A stretch of 64,000 nt of DNA from a virus, in IMG/VR virus record IMGVR_UViG_3300024352_000023, positions 19,146 to 83,145 of that record; one strand, 5' to 3'. A program made the translations under genes and the position numbers. Positions 38,486 to 45,404 of the stretch are shown in pieces; the first letter of the stretch is position 1, and each line of letters starts with the position of its first letter. The notes beneath the pieces are model-generated. The model was not told the origin of the DNA, did not search any database, and saw nothing but the letters and a program-made list of their open reading frames with translations.

Positions 38486-40192
38486 TCAGCTATCAGATGC
38501 TAGCTGTTTCTCACGAGATTGCAAGGCTTGCTTGAATGCTTGTGAGTATTGCTCACGTTGCTCATCATCAAGGCGTTGGTTTGCAACACCTGCAATCTGA
38601 ACAACGTTCATGACACCCATGGATACATCCAGCTGGATGGTGAAGGTTGGCTTGCCATCAATCATGCAGAGCACAATGAAGTGCTTGCGTTTCTTGATGT
38701 CTTCTGCATACCTGGATGCAGAGCCAACACAGTTACGTACTGCTTGTCCCCACTGTGCAAGTTGGTGGGTATCCATTGGCTGGAAGAATGTCCAGTCACT
38801 GTCATCCACGTTGACCTTGATTGGTTGAGGGAACAGATCCTGGTGCAATGACTCCTTACGATTGGTTACCTTCCATGCTTCTGCTTGCACATAGTCATGG
38901 AAGTCAGGCATGCGCCAGCGCTTGGGTGCTTCAAGTTCCTTACCATTCTCCAAGATACGCATGATCATGGAGAATGTATCATTCATCTCAAAGAATGATT
39001 TGACATGGTAGTCGTAATCACTCCATGAGCTACGAAGTGCACCTGTCTCCGTTTCATTAAACTTGCGTAGCATATTAAAGAACGATGCAACGGGCGTGTT
39101 CTCCTTCAACCATTGGATAAGACGTTCGTCATACCTGAATTGGTTGAGATTAATACAACGCAGTTCATTGAAGTATGTACGATAGTGATCAATAGGGCAG
39201 TCAGGCCAGATTCGAATAATGAATTCAATAGAATTACAAGTCTGTTCAAATTCCTTGAAACCATACTTGATAGATTTACGTTGTGTATTTTCTGGACTGT
39301 TGTACTCAGTAGTTGAACGATCAAGCATTGCTTGAAGTTGTTTCTTGATATACGGAGTAGTAATGATTGTTTCAGTCTTGCTTAAACATGTACCGTAAGA
39401 CGAATAGCCATAGTCATTCTTCAGTAGCTTAGATGTTGCAATTAAGTTATCAACAGTGAGTTCATACTTGGTCTTGTCAGGTATAGGTTTGCTAAAGAAT
39501 GCAGGCATGTCGAGTGCATCAACAAGGTTGTTGCAACGCAAGCGATCAAAGATACCACGGCTATCAGTCCATTGAGGAATGGTTGTCATCAACTGAGATT
39601 CAAACCTATTAATTGTTTCATTAATGTCACGTGCTTTCTGGTAGTAACTAGCAATACCCATGGCACGCCAGTTGCGACTGTCTTTGCCATTGATGATGTC
39701 TTGCTTAGTTACTGTTGCAGAGTAAGTAAAGACTTGTGAACCACGACCAATGGTATGTGGAGTACAAGTTTCTATTGTCTTGTAAATATGATTTGGAACC
39801 TGCTTAGCAGCAGCTGCAGTGTTCTTGAATGCGTAGGCGTAGCCATAGACATAGTCTTCGCCTTTCTGTGGGAGCCATGCTGCGTACCAGCATTGCTCGA
39901 AGTGATAAAGGACAGCGATAGGTACAGTGCGTGCTTGTGAAGTTGCCACGTCCACAAGCTTGGTAAACAAACGAATACGCCCTGGTGCTAGCTGTGCATT
40001 GATATGATCAATAGCTTCTTGCTGATAGCTGGAGCGTACCACATCTTCAGGGATGAGATGTGGGATGTTACCCAGTGGATACTTAGCTTTCTTCGTAGCT
40101 TTCTTGGGTTGATTGTCTTTGACCAAAGCCTTGAGCTTTGGATCATAAGCAAGCAGTTCTTGTTGGAGATGAGAGGGAAGTTGGAAATGCAT
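38486..40192 (-). CDS. PcfJ-like domain protein
   Basis: 568 residues from MHFQLPSHLQQELLAYDPKL; the longer frame translates a pseudoknot leader. The C-terminal region has QAVRNCVGSASRYAEDIKKR, HFIVLCMIDGKPTFTIQL, NVVQIAGVANQRLDDEQ, the pattern of PcfJ-type proteins (conserved CVGS...Q.xG.xN). The N-terminal 400 residues are unlike anything I recognise and largely helical. PcfJ domains are of uncertain function, found in plasmids and phages. Confidence 0.65.
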   Translation of the reverse strand: MHFQLPSHLQQELLAYDPKLKALVKDNQPKKATKKAKYPLGNIPHLIPEDVVRSSYQQEAIDHINAQLAPGRIRLFTKLVDVATSQARTVPIAVLYHFEQCWYAAWLPQKGEDYVYGYAYAFKNTAAAAKQVPNHIYKTIETCTPHTIGRGSQVFTYSATVTKQDIINGKDSRNWRAMGIASYYQKARDINETINRFESQLMTTIPQWTDSRGIFDRLRCNNLVDALDMPAFFSKPIPDKTKYELTVDNLIATSKLLKNDYGYSSYGTCLSKTETIITTPYIKKQLQAMLDRSTTEYNSPENTQRKSIKYGFKEFEQTCNSIEFIIRIWPDCPIDHYRTYFNELRCINLNQFRYDERLIQWLKENTPVASFFNMLRKFNETETGALRSSWSDYDYHVKSFFEMNDTFSMIMRILENGKELEAPKRWRMPDFHDYVQAEAWKVTNRKESLHQDLFPQPIKVNVDDSDWTFFQPMDTHQLAQWGQAVRNCVGSASRYAEDIKKRKHFIVLCMIDGKPTFTIQLDVSMGVMNVVQIAGVANQRLDDEQREQYSQAFKQALQSREKQLASDS

Positions 40193-40221
40193 GAGTTGAG
40201 TTCGTAGTTGGTTCGTAGTGT

Positions 40222-40249
40222 TGAGCAGTTTAACGTCGTACTCAGGACG
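40222..40249 (-). promoter_or_regulatory. Leader pseudoknot element, copy 5
   Basis: Minus-strand RNA: CGUC, C, UGAGUA, C, GACG, UUAAAC, UGCUCA. One pair of the 6-bp stem is a U-G wobble, which only pairs in the gene-sense RNA. Located 29 nt before the ATG at 40192. Confidence 0.75.
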
Positions 40250-40257
40250 TGATGTCA

Positions 40258-40998
40258 TTACGATTCAACTGTTAACAATTGAATGTTGTAATGTTTGATC
40301 CATTCCACCAGCTTTGCTGTGGCTTCTGGTGACTCCAGACCAATGCATCCACTGGTACCGGACTCACCGTTGAGTTTGCCCCAGCTTGGATCTTGGTGGA
40401 AGCCAAGGGCTGAACGGTTGGTGTTGAATAAAGGAATCACTGGTACCCAGAATCCTTTACCAAGTTCTGGATCATCGAATGGTGCACGGGCAATGCCGTA
40501 CCGATCGATGGAGTATGTGCCGATGGGCAGTGGTGATTTGTTGCCAGCAATGTTGCGATTCGCTGTTTGCTTAGAGGCACGTCCTGTTAGAGCAGGCATG
40601 CTATCCAGGACTTGACCGTTGGCAACCAACTGTAGTTTCCAGATTGGATCCTTGGTTTGCTTAACGGTCTCCTTGGTGCGAATCAGCAACAGCTTTGCTG
40701 ACGGACGATTGCGTGCAGGTGGGATGGGTACATTGTTCTTGAATTGGATCTCAGGACGCTCGGAGCCTGGCTCTGGTGGGGCACCAGGGGTTGGTGTGGC
40801 ATCGAGGGGTAGCATCCCATCAGGGACGCTGCGAGCCATATCACCAGGCCCTTGCTCTAGAGGTTGTGAGTACATCAATGAACGCAAGTGATCTTGCTGT
40901 TCATTGTGATGAGTAACCATGTTGTTGATGTTGTGGACTGCAACGGCAGATCCAACACCAAGTGCAGTTGAGATGAGTGCAATCATTGGTAGTTTCAT
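40258..40998 (-). CDS. YkuD-like L,D-transpeptidase with membrane anchor
   Basis: 246 residues. An N-terminal hydrophobic segment (MKLPMIALISTALGVGSAVA) acts as signal peptide or anchor, then a Pro-rich linker to about residue 100. The catalytic domain has PLPIGTYSIDRYG, ALGFHQDPSW (H201) and SGTSGCIGLES (C218), matching the HxxSxGCIRL region of YkuD domains. It would act on peptidoglycan in the periplasm. It is followed upstream by a membrane stalk and an SH3b protein: an envelope trio. Confidence 0.72.
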   Translation of the reverse strand: MKLPMIALISTALGVGSAVAVHNINNMVTHHNEQQDHLRSLMYSQPLEQGPGDMARSVPDGMLPLDATPTPGAPPEPGSERPEIQFKNNVPIPPARNRPSAKLLLIRTKETVKQTKDPIWKLQLVANGQVLDSMPALTGRASKQTANRNIAGNKSPLPIGTYSIDRYGIARAPFDDPELGKGFWVPVIPLFNTNRSALGFHQDPSWGKLNGESGTSGCIGLESPEATAKLVEWIKHYNIQLLTVES

Positions 40999-41001
40999 TG
41001 G

Positions 41002-41391
41002 TTACATGTTACCTGGCCCTGTGGGTGCAGGCGCTGAGTAGTATGCAGGAGCTGCATCAAAGTTTCCAGGTCCTGTGCTTGGAGCACGAGGAGGTGGCGG
41101 TGGAGGAGTAGGTTGCGGTACAACAGGTTGTTCAACAACAGTTGGAGTTGGTTGCTGAGTTTGTTGTACTGGTTCTTCTTTGGTTTCAGTTTGGGTCTGG
41201 CCGTCTTCTTTGAGCTTGGCTTCCCATTCTTGTTTCGCTTTTACCTGTGGGTCAGGATCAAGCTTGCCGTCCTGGTCAGGTTGATTATTTGGCATCAATC
41301 CACCAATGACCATTTGCATGGTGGCAACACCAGCACAGGCGATGAGGAAGCCAATGAAGACTGCGACGCCAAGGATGATCTTTCTTGTCAT
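41002..41391 (-). CDS. Membrane-anchored Pro/Gln-rich protein
   Basis: 129 residues. TM segment near 5-28 (IILGVAVFIGFLIACAGVAT), followed by a charged stretch (KAKQEWEAKLKEDGQTQTET) and a long extended Pro-rich tail (PQPTPPPPPP, STGPGN repeats). Topology suggests a spanner or stalk crossing the periplasm, like TonB or Rz-type proteins. Start overlaps the SH3b gene stop (ATGA). Confidence 0.6.
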   Translation of the reverse strand: MTRKIILGVAVFIGFLIACAGVATMQMVIGGLMPNNQPDQDGKLDPDPQVKAKQEWEAKLKEDGQTQTETKEEPVQQTQQPTPTVVEQPVVPQPTPPPPPPRAPSTGPGNFDAAPAYYSAPAPTGPGNM

Positions 41392-41657
41392 CGGCAGAGG
41401 TAGTCAGAGCGCATCCAGCCAACGAGTCCGTTGTATTCAACGCGATACCAACGCATTTGATCACCGCCCCATACCCAGTCCAATGCCCGGAGGTATTGAC
41501 TGTTCGGTATGGAGGCGATGACTGTGTTGTTCTTGGATGGGCCATTGCGTAGGTTGACAGATGAACCAGGGTCCCTGGTACATGTCATGGCCCATTGTGC
41601 GTTGGCCGGAAGTGCGATAAAGAAGTTAAGTGCGAGTAGTGAAAGCCAGTGTTTCAT
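41388..41657 (-). CDS. Exported SH3b-domain protein
   Basis: 89 residues. Signal peptide MKHWLSLLALNFFIALPANA with an AxA-like cleavage site. Mature part has SVNLRNGPSKNNTVIASIP and GLVGWMRSDYLC, a bacterial SH3b (SH3_3) domain that binds peptidoglycan. It belongs to the envelope trio with the Pro-rich and YkuD genes. A pseudoknot lies 20 nt upstream of the start. Confidence 0.8.
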   Translation of the reverse strand: MKHWLSLLALNFFIALPANAQWAMTCTRDPGSSVNLRNGPSKNNTVIASIPNSQYLRALDWVWGGDQMRWYRVEYNGLVGWMRSDYLCR

Positions 41658-41677
41658 GGATAGGTAGATACTGTTAA

Positions 41678-41705
41678 TGGGCAGTTTAACGTCATGCCCA
41701 GGACA
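41678..41705 (-). promoter_or_regulatory. Leader pseudoknot element, copy 6
   Basis: Minus-strand RNA: UGUC, C, UGGGCA, U, GACG, UUAAAC, UGCCCA. U-G wobble in the 4-bp stem; A-U to G-C double change in the 6-bp stem. Located 20 nt before the ATG at 41657. Confidence 0.78.
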
Positions 41706-41755
41706 ATGTGTTAAAGAGTTAGAACTTCTTTAACGTATTAGAAGTTATGTGTTAG

Positions 41756-42010
41756 TTAATCATATTCAACGAGTTGCCACTGTGGATCGAGCTGATCAAG
41801 ATACAGAGCGAAGCCATCTTCGTCAAGAGGAATCGGTTCGTCTGGATCCAGCTCGACAGTTGCTGTACAAAGTGCTGGAGCCCACTCTTCAGGATCAAGA
41901 TGAGTTGCTCGATAGAGTAGGCGCATTTCGTCAACAAGCGCTGTAACAGTGACATGAGTTTCAGTGAATTGAACGTCTTCAATAGCAAGGACTGAACAGT
42001 AGTTAACCAT
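41756..42010 (-). CDS. Small hypothetical protein
   Basis: 84 residues, acidic, beta-like (VLAIEDVQFTETHVTVTALV) then helical (RLLYRATHLDPEEWAP). Between it and copy 6 lies a hairpin (41710-41735). It overlaps its upstream gene by one base. Function unknown. Confidence 0.55.
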   Translation of the reverse strand: MVNYCSVLAIEDVQFTETHVTVTALVDEMRLLYRATHLDPEEWAPALCTATVELDPDEPIPLDEDGFALYLDQLDPQWQLVEYD

Positions 42011-42195
42011 TAGCCTTCATCCACGTAGGAATACGTTTTGGTGATGACGCACTTGTACTTATTCCATGCACGAGCACTGGTGTACTCGGCATTGAAACGT
42101 TGTTCGTTAAGTACGTTGGCTTGTGCCCTGCGCACAGCGCATGCAGCAAGATTAATTCGATCAAACAAGTTGATGTCGTCGGTGAAAGCAGACAT
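42010..42195 (-). CDS. Small hypothetical protein
   Basis: 61 residues from MSAFTDDINLFDRINLAACA; the longer frame reads through the leader. Basic and helical (AACAVRRAQANVLNEQRFNA). AUG is preceded by CUCAACUCAAAUC with no Shine-Dalgarno sequence. Function unknown. Confidence 0.55.
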   Translation of the reverse strand: MSAFTDDINLFDRINLAACAVRRAQANVLNEQRFNAEYTSARAWNKYKCVITKTYSYVDEG

Positions 42196-42215
42196 GATTT
42201 GAGTTGAGTTAGTGG

Positions 42216-42248
42216 ACAGAAGCTGGGACTTACACTGCCTCCTTCTGT
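42216..42248 (-). promoter_or_regulatory. Leader hairpin with GTAAGTCCCAG loop
   Basis: 7-bp stem ACAGAAG (42216-42222) / CTTCTGT (42242-42248). The minus-strand loop holds GUAAGUCCCAG, shared with the hairpin at 43114-43158. It precedes the gene starting at 42195. Confidence 0.45.
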
Positions 42249-42282
42249 GCTGTTTGCACAACGAGTACAGACGCCCAGTTCT

Positions 42283-42480
42283 TTAGATTAGCTTAATGTT
42301 TGGAATGCTTAGTCCAGTGCCAGGAATACTGACTGATCCTTTGACGCCATTGGGACTGGCGTTGAGAGTCAGCTGGAATGGACCAAGCTTGACTGCTTTA
42401 GTCAGTGATTTGACACCGTGTTCGGTGATGTTTACACCATGGATGGTGCGATCAAAACTGATGAGTGATTTCTTAGTCAT
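42283..42480 (-). CDS. DUF4236-like small protein
   Basis: 65 residues. VKLGPFQLTLNASPNGVKGS and VSIPGTGLSIP resemble the DUF4236 core (LGPGVRLNVSKSG..., GLPGTGLSY). DUF4236 proteins are small, beta-rich and of unknown function. Start overlaps the next gene by four bases. Confidence 0.6.
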   Translation of the reverse strand: MTKKSLISFDRTIHGVNITEHGVKSLTKAVKLGPFQLTLNASPNGVKGSVSIPGTGLSIPNIKLI

Positions 42481-42683
42481 TTGAGATCGTCTGGTAGTAG
42501 CGCTTGGGATTCTTCTTCGTCCATATTTGTCATAACAAATTTCTGTCCATCGGGGGCAATAAAGCCCCCTATGAATCCCATACCAAGACGATCGGATGTT
42601 TCCTTCATACGTGCAACTAATTGCATAGCTTGAAGTCTTTGCATATCCATGGAGTCTGGTATGCGAGGAGTGTTGTTAGTCAT
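42477..42683 (-). CDS. Small hypothetical protein
   Basis: 68 residues from MTNNTPRIPDSMDMQRLQAM; the longer frame enters a structured leader. LQAMQLVARMKETSDRLGMG then GGFIAPDGQKFVMTNMDEEE, a helix followed by a short beta hairpin. No family recognised. Confidence 0.55.
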   Translation of the reverse strand: MTNNTPRIPDSMDMQRLQAMQLVARMKETSDRLGMGFIGGFIAPDGQKFVMTNMDEEESQALLPDDLK

Positions 42684-42734
42684 TGAGATAGTGTGGAGTG
42701 AATGATGAGAGTCTACCAGGCTTGTCAAGGTAAG

Positions 42735-42809
42735 ACCAGGGGTATGTAGATAAAGGTTCCTTATCTAATATAAGGTTTACCCCTGGTACTCCCCTGCGGG
42801 GGTGCAGGG
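42735..42809 (-). promoter_or_regulatory. Large leader stem-loop
   Basis: 10-bp stem ACCAGGGGTA (42735-42744) / TACCCCTGGT (42778-42787) enclosing CCTTAT/ATAAGG (42759-42764 / 42770-42775), plus a second GC-rich hairpin CCCCTGC/GCAGGGG at 42791-42809. It lies between two minus-strand genes. Confidence 0.55.
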
Positions 42810-42813
42810 GGGA

Positions 42814-43086
42814 TTACGAGTGCATAGCCTGGTGTTCTTTCCATGCAGCTGCGTGCATTTCTGCAGCAGTGATAGGTGGTTCACCTAGTTCGTTTGGTGT
42901 TGGGTCGTAGTCAAGTTCTTCCTCCAGCATGGAGATGATCTCTTCGACTACACCTTTGGTATGTGGTGCAAGATGTTCGTCCATCTCATGTCGCTTGCTT
43001 TCGCGAGCAAGGACATTCTTAAGGATGGAGCGTACTTCTTCCAGGTAGTAATACTCGTTTTGTGGATAAGCTTTGGCTTGTTCCAT
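42814..43086 (-). CDS. Hypothetical acidic protein
   Basis: 90 residues from MEQAKAYPQNEYYYLEEVRS. Helical and acidic: LKNVLARESKRHEMDEHLAP, VEEIISMLEEELDYDP, and TAAEMHAAAWKEHQ. The AUG follows a CAUUCACUCCACACCA leader shared with the gene at 42683. Function unknown. Confidence 0.55.
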   Translation of the reverse strand: MEQAKAYPQNEYYYLEEVRSILKNVLARESKRHEMDEHLAPHTKGVVEEIISMLEEELDYDPTPNELGEPPITAAEMHAAAWKEHQAMHS

Positions 43087-43113
43087 GATTGGTTTGGTGT
43101 GGAGTGAATGTAA

Positions 43114-43158
43114 ACCCTGGGACTTACGCACCGTACTTACGTCGATGCTGCCCAGGGT
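43114..43158 (-). promoter_or_regulatory. Leader stem-loop with repeated CGTAAGT
   Basis: 8-bp stem ACCCTGGG (43114-43121) / CCCAGGGT (43151-43158). The minus-strand loop includes two CGUAAGU copies and shares GUAAGUCCCAG with 42216-42248. It precedes the gene starting at 43086. Confidence 0.5.
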
Positions 43159-43173
43159 ATGTCGGTATAACAC

Positions 43174-43425
43174 TTACGTTGACTTGGGATCAAGCATGAT
43201 CCAGCCAGTGTAGTTAGCACTGCTTCGGTCAACGCGTATTAAACCGTATTGTTCCAGTTTGATCAATGCGTTGAGGTATTGATCAAGCCTGGATACTTGA
43301 GTTGAACACCGTGGTACATAACACGGTGTGTTCTTATGTCTCTTCTTGTGTGCCAAGAAGTAGAGATAAATGTTGCGTTGATTGATGGTCAGTCCCCGAA
43401 CCTGAGGCAGTGCTTCTGTTGTCAT
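43174..43425 (-). CDS. Possible winged-helix DNA-binding protein
   Basis: 83 residues. INQRNIYLYFLAHKKRHKNT, then LDQYLNALIKLEQYGLIRVD, with RSSANYTGWIMLDP as a possible wing: a layout of small winged-helix regulators. Cys pair in PCYVPRCS. Function unproven. Start overlaps the previous gene by one base. Confidence 0.5.
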   Translation of the reverse strand: MTTEALPQVRGLTINQRNIYLYFLAHKKRHKNTPCYVPRCSTQVSRLDQYLNALIKLEQYGLIRVDRSSANYTGWIMLDPKST

Positions 43426-43894
43426 CAGCAGTAGTGTGGTTTGGATTCGGGGTAGACCTTAGCGAAGTCGTTGGCGAAGTTGACTTCGTAGTTGTGGTAC
43501 GTCGTCGAGAGCCCGAGGCTTGGCTGGTCTGCGATCTCGTACTCGTCGAAGTATTGGATGAAGGTTTGGACCGCTTGCTTCTTGGAGAAGATGCAATGGG
43601 TGAGGACTGGGAGTCCTGCCTGGTAGTACCATCCACCTTCCTCTGGACCGCCGTAGTTGAGCGTGGTTTCGTGGACGGTGACAGTCGTTGGGTCTTCGTG
43701 TTCCCAGTCCTTGTGGGTGTTGTAGCGCTGGATTGCGTAGCGCAACTTGTAGGACTTGGGGTAGTACTTCTGGAGTTCAGAGAGGTAAGACATTGGATTG
43801 CGTCGATGAGTTCAGTGATCAGGATTAAGATGATAGCGATGATAACAATGACGATGTCAGTGTCATCTTGCTGAGTGTGCTTAGCTTTGGTCAT
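43334..43894 (-). CDS. Questionable ORF starting with a membrane segment
   Basis: 186 codons from an ATG that overlaps the previous gene by 14 bases. Residues 12-34 (DIVIVIIAIILILITELIDA) form a convincing membrane span, but from about residue 35 on the frame is Ser/Thr-rich and antiregister to the well-formed gene at 43425-43793. Either a short membrane protein read into an overlap or a chance frame. Confidence 0.3.
   Translation of the reverse strand: MTKAKHTQQDDTDIVIVIIAIILILITELIDAIQCLTSLNSRSTTPSPTSCATQSSATTPTRTGNTKTQRLSPSTKPRSTTAVQRKVDGTTRQDSQSSPIASSPRSKRSKPSSNTSTSTRSQTSQASGSRRRTTTTKSTSPTTSLRSTPNPNHTTADDNRSTASGSGTDHQSTQHLSLLLGTQEET
43425..43793 (-). CDS. Hypothetical protein
   Basis: 122 residues, Tyr-rich: MSYLSELQKYYPKSYKLRYA, TTVTVHETTLNYGGPEEGGW, FSKKQAVQTFIQYFDEYE. 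Mixed alpha/beta character. Function unknown. Confidence 0.6.
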   Translation of the reverse strand: MSYLSELQKYYPKSYKLRYAIQRYNTHKDWEHEDPTTVTVHETTLNYGGPEEGGWYYQAGLPVLTHCIFSKKQAVQTFIQYFDEYEIADQPSLGLSTTYHNYEVNFANDFAKVYPESKPHYC

Positions 43895-44090
43895 CGTGAA
43901 AGTCCTCCATTGGTTCGATGAATTGGAATTCGGATTGATCTGCTTCTCGCATGGCTTCTTCTAGTTCGTGTGCACGATCAGCCATGGCGTCAAGCAAGTC
44001 AGAGTTGTAGTTGTTATCAAGATCTGCCATTGATTCGTCGGCAAGCCAAGGAAACATGGCATCTTCTTGAAGCATGTCAATGTTTGTCAT
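43881..44090 (-). CDS. Small acidic hypothetical protein
   Basis: 69 residues, strongly acidic and Met-rich: MTNIDMLQEDAMFPWLADES, LLDAMADRAHELEEAMREAD. The leader contains a pseudoknot 22 nt upstream and no Shine-Dalgarno sequence. Function unknown. Confidence 0.55.
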   Translation of the reverse strand: MTNIDMLQEDAMFPWLADESMADLDNNYNSDLLDAMADRAHELEEAMREADQSEFQFIEPMEDFHDDQS

Positions 44091-44112
44091 GGTTTGAATT
44101 GAGTGAATTGGC

Positions 44113-44140
44113 TGAGCAGTTTAAGGACATGCTCAGGTCC
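44113..44140 (-). promoter_or_regulatory. Leader pseudoknot element, copy 7
   Basis: Minus-strand RNA: GGAC, C, UGAGCA, U, GUCC, UUAAAC, UGCUCA, identical in type to copy 4 with the co-varied GGAC/GUCC stem. Located 22 nt before the ATG at 44090. Confidence 0.8.
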
Positions 44141-44170
44141 ATGAATGATATGTATGTACTACTGCGGTAG

Positions 44171-44671
44171 TTAGATCTTCACCTGGGTCCAGGATGTACC
44201 CTTGTGAATGTTAGAGATTGTGTGGTGACTGACGTTGTACACACGTGCAATCTCTTCGTAGGCTTGCTGCCTTGACTTAAAGCGATTCATTGTCGCTTTG
44301 TCGGACAGCATCAGCTTGATCTCTCGTACCTTCTGGTTATCTAACTTGTAGTTACCACCATGAGGTACAGGCTTCTTAAAAGATCGATCAGCTGTAGTTC
44401 CTTGGTCCTTGGAGGCAAGCTTCTCGAGATAAGCTAAGCTTGCTTCTCGTTGATACTGAGATTGAATCTTGGCATCTTTAACAGCCATCATCTGTGGTGC
44501 CGGCTGTTGTTGGAGGGGGACTGGGGGAGTCGTATTGAAGACAGCTTTGATCGGAAAGCCCAGTGTCACTGATGCACCGTCTTTCGTTACCGAGACAGTG
44601 ATCTTGCCATCCCTGGTGATGACAGAGACGTGATCAGGGCTTTGAACGTCAAGTTGGCTGAGGGGTTCCAT
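44171..44671 (-). CDS. Probable helix-turn-helix regulator
   Basis: 166 residues from MEPLSQLDVQSPDHVSVITR; the longer frame reads through the leader. N-terminal beta-rich region (VSVITRDGKITVSVTKDG), flexible Pro/Gln linker, then a C-terminal DNA-binding region: KLDNQKVREIKLMLSDK and SRQQAYEEIARVYNVSHHTI with SNIHKGTSWTQV. The YEEIARxYNVSxxTISxI helix-turn-helix resembles phage regulators and homing-nuclease tails. Confidence 0.65.
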   Translation of the reverse strand: MEPLSQLDVQSPDHVSVITRDGKITVSVTKDGASVTLGFPIKAVFNTTPPVPLQQQPAPQMMAVKDAKIQSQYQREASLAYLEKLASKDQGTTADRSFKKPVPHGGNYKLDNQKVREIKLMLSDKATMNRFKSRQQAYEEIARVYNVSHHTISNIHKGTSWTQVKI

Positions 44672-44786
44672 GGCTTTGATTGAAGTGAGTGCGATGGATG
44701 CAGATAGAGGATAGCTGGTACATACATGGATGCAAGTACCAGCCGTAGCGTCGGGATTCTTGAGAACACCAGATGTGTGGTGTGAG

Positions 44787-45134
44787 TTACTGCATGTAGA
44801 GGTAAGCGCCAGCCCAGTCGGCATTCTTGAGGCAGGTCTCAAACGATACGTCGTCTAACAAGTTGTAGCGCACATGTTTGGCTGGTGCCTTCCATGATGC
44901 TGGCTTGTAGACAGACCCTGTTTGTCTGCCGACGAATGCATGGACTGACGTGTGTTTGCGTTGAGCGTGTGGATTCTCAACGCAGATTAGTTTGTAGTAC
45001 TTGGTCCCACGAACCACTTCGTAGTTAATCGTGGAACCAGGATGTTGTTGCTGAAACTTCTCGATGAGCTTATCGATTAAGCAGTGGATACGTGCTTCGA
45101 TAACCTGCGTTGTTTCAGCGAGTTGTGTGTGCAT
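44787..45134 (-). CDS. Conserved hypothetical phage protein (KPASWKAPAK type)
   Basis: 115 residues from MHTQLAETTQVIEARIHCLI. The part VHAFVGRQTGSVYKPASWKA, PAKHVRYNLLDD and FETCLKNADWAGAYLYM is a recurrent phage protein signature, as I recall. Function unknown. Overlaps the following gene by 20 bases. Confidence 0.65.
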   Translation of the reverse strand: MHTQLAETTQVIEARIHCLIDKLIEKFQQQHPGSTINYEVVRGTKYYKLICVENPHAQRKHTSVHAFVGRQTGSVYKPASWKAPAKHVRYNLLDDVSFETCLKNADWAGAYLYMQ

Positions 45135-45309
45135 TGTTCTGAGGGTTGATATTGGTGATGTCAACGCCGACCATTGCGCCTGCCGTCATGCATGTAATGG
45201 CAATGACGAATAGTGCGCAGATGAAATTAGTACGGCGTGTCTCACGAGACTCACCGTAAGAATCAAGTCTGATGTAACGGTTGCGTCCGAGTCGTGTTGT
45301 GTGTTTCAT
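45115..45309 (-). CDS. Small single-span membrane protein
   Basis: 64 residues. Basic cytoplasmic-like N-terminus (MKHTTRLGRNRYIRLDSYGE), a TM span at about 30-48 (FICALFVIAITCMTAGAMVG), and a polar tail. AUG preceded by AUUCAACUC; a co-varying RNA element lies upstream (45340-45399). Function unknown. Confidence 0.6.
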   Translation of the reverse strand: MKHTTRLGRNRYIRLDSYGESRETRRTNFICALFVIAITCMTAGAMVGVDITNINPQNNAHTTR

Positions 45310-45339
45310 GAGTTGAATGCGATGGATGCAGGAGGTGAG

Positions 45340-45399
45340 TCCTGCAGAAAACCCACCGTCCGATACGAATTCGTATCAGTGGTAGGGTTATGAGCAGGA
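45340..45399 (-). promoter_or_regulatory. Family-2 leader RNA, copy A
   Basis: TCCTGC/GCAGGA outer stem (45340-45345 / 45394-45399), AACCC/GGGTT (45350-45354 / 45385-45389), ACC/GGT, and an inner GATACG-AATT-CGTATC hairpin (45362-45377). Upstream of the gene at 45309. Confidence 0.65.
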
Positions 45400-45404
45400 G
45401 TCGT

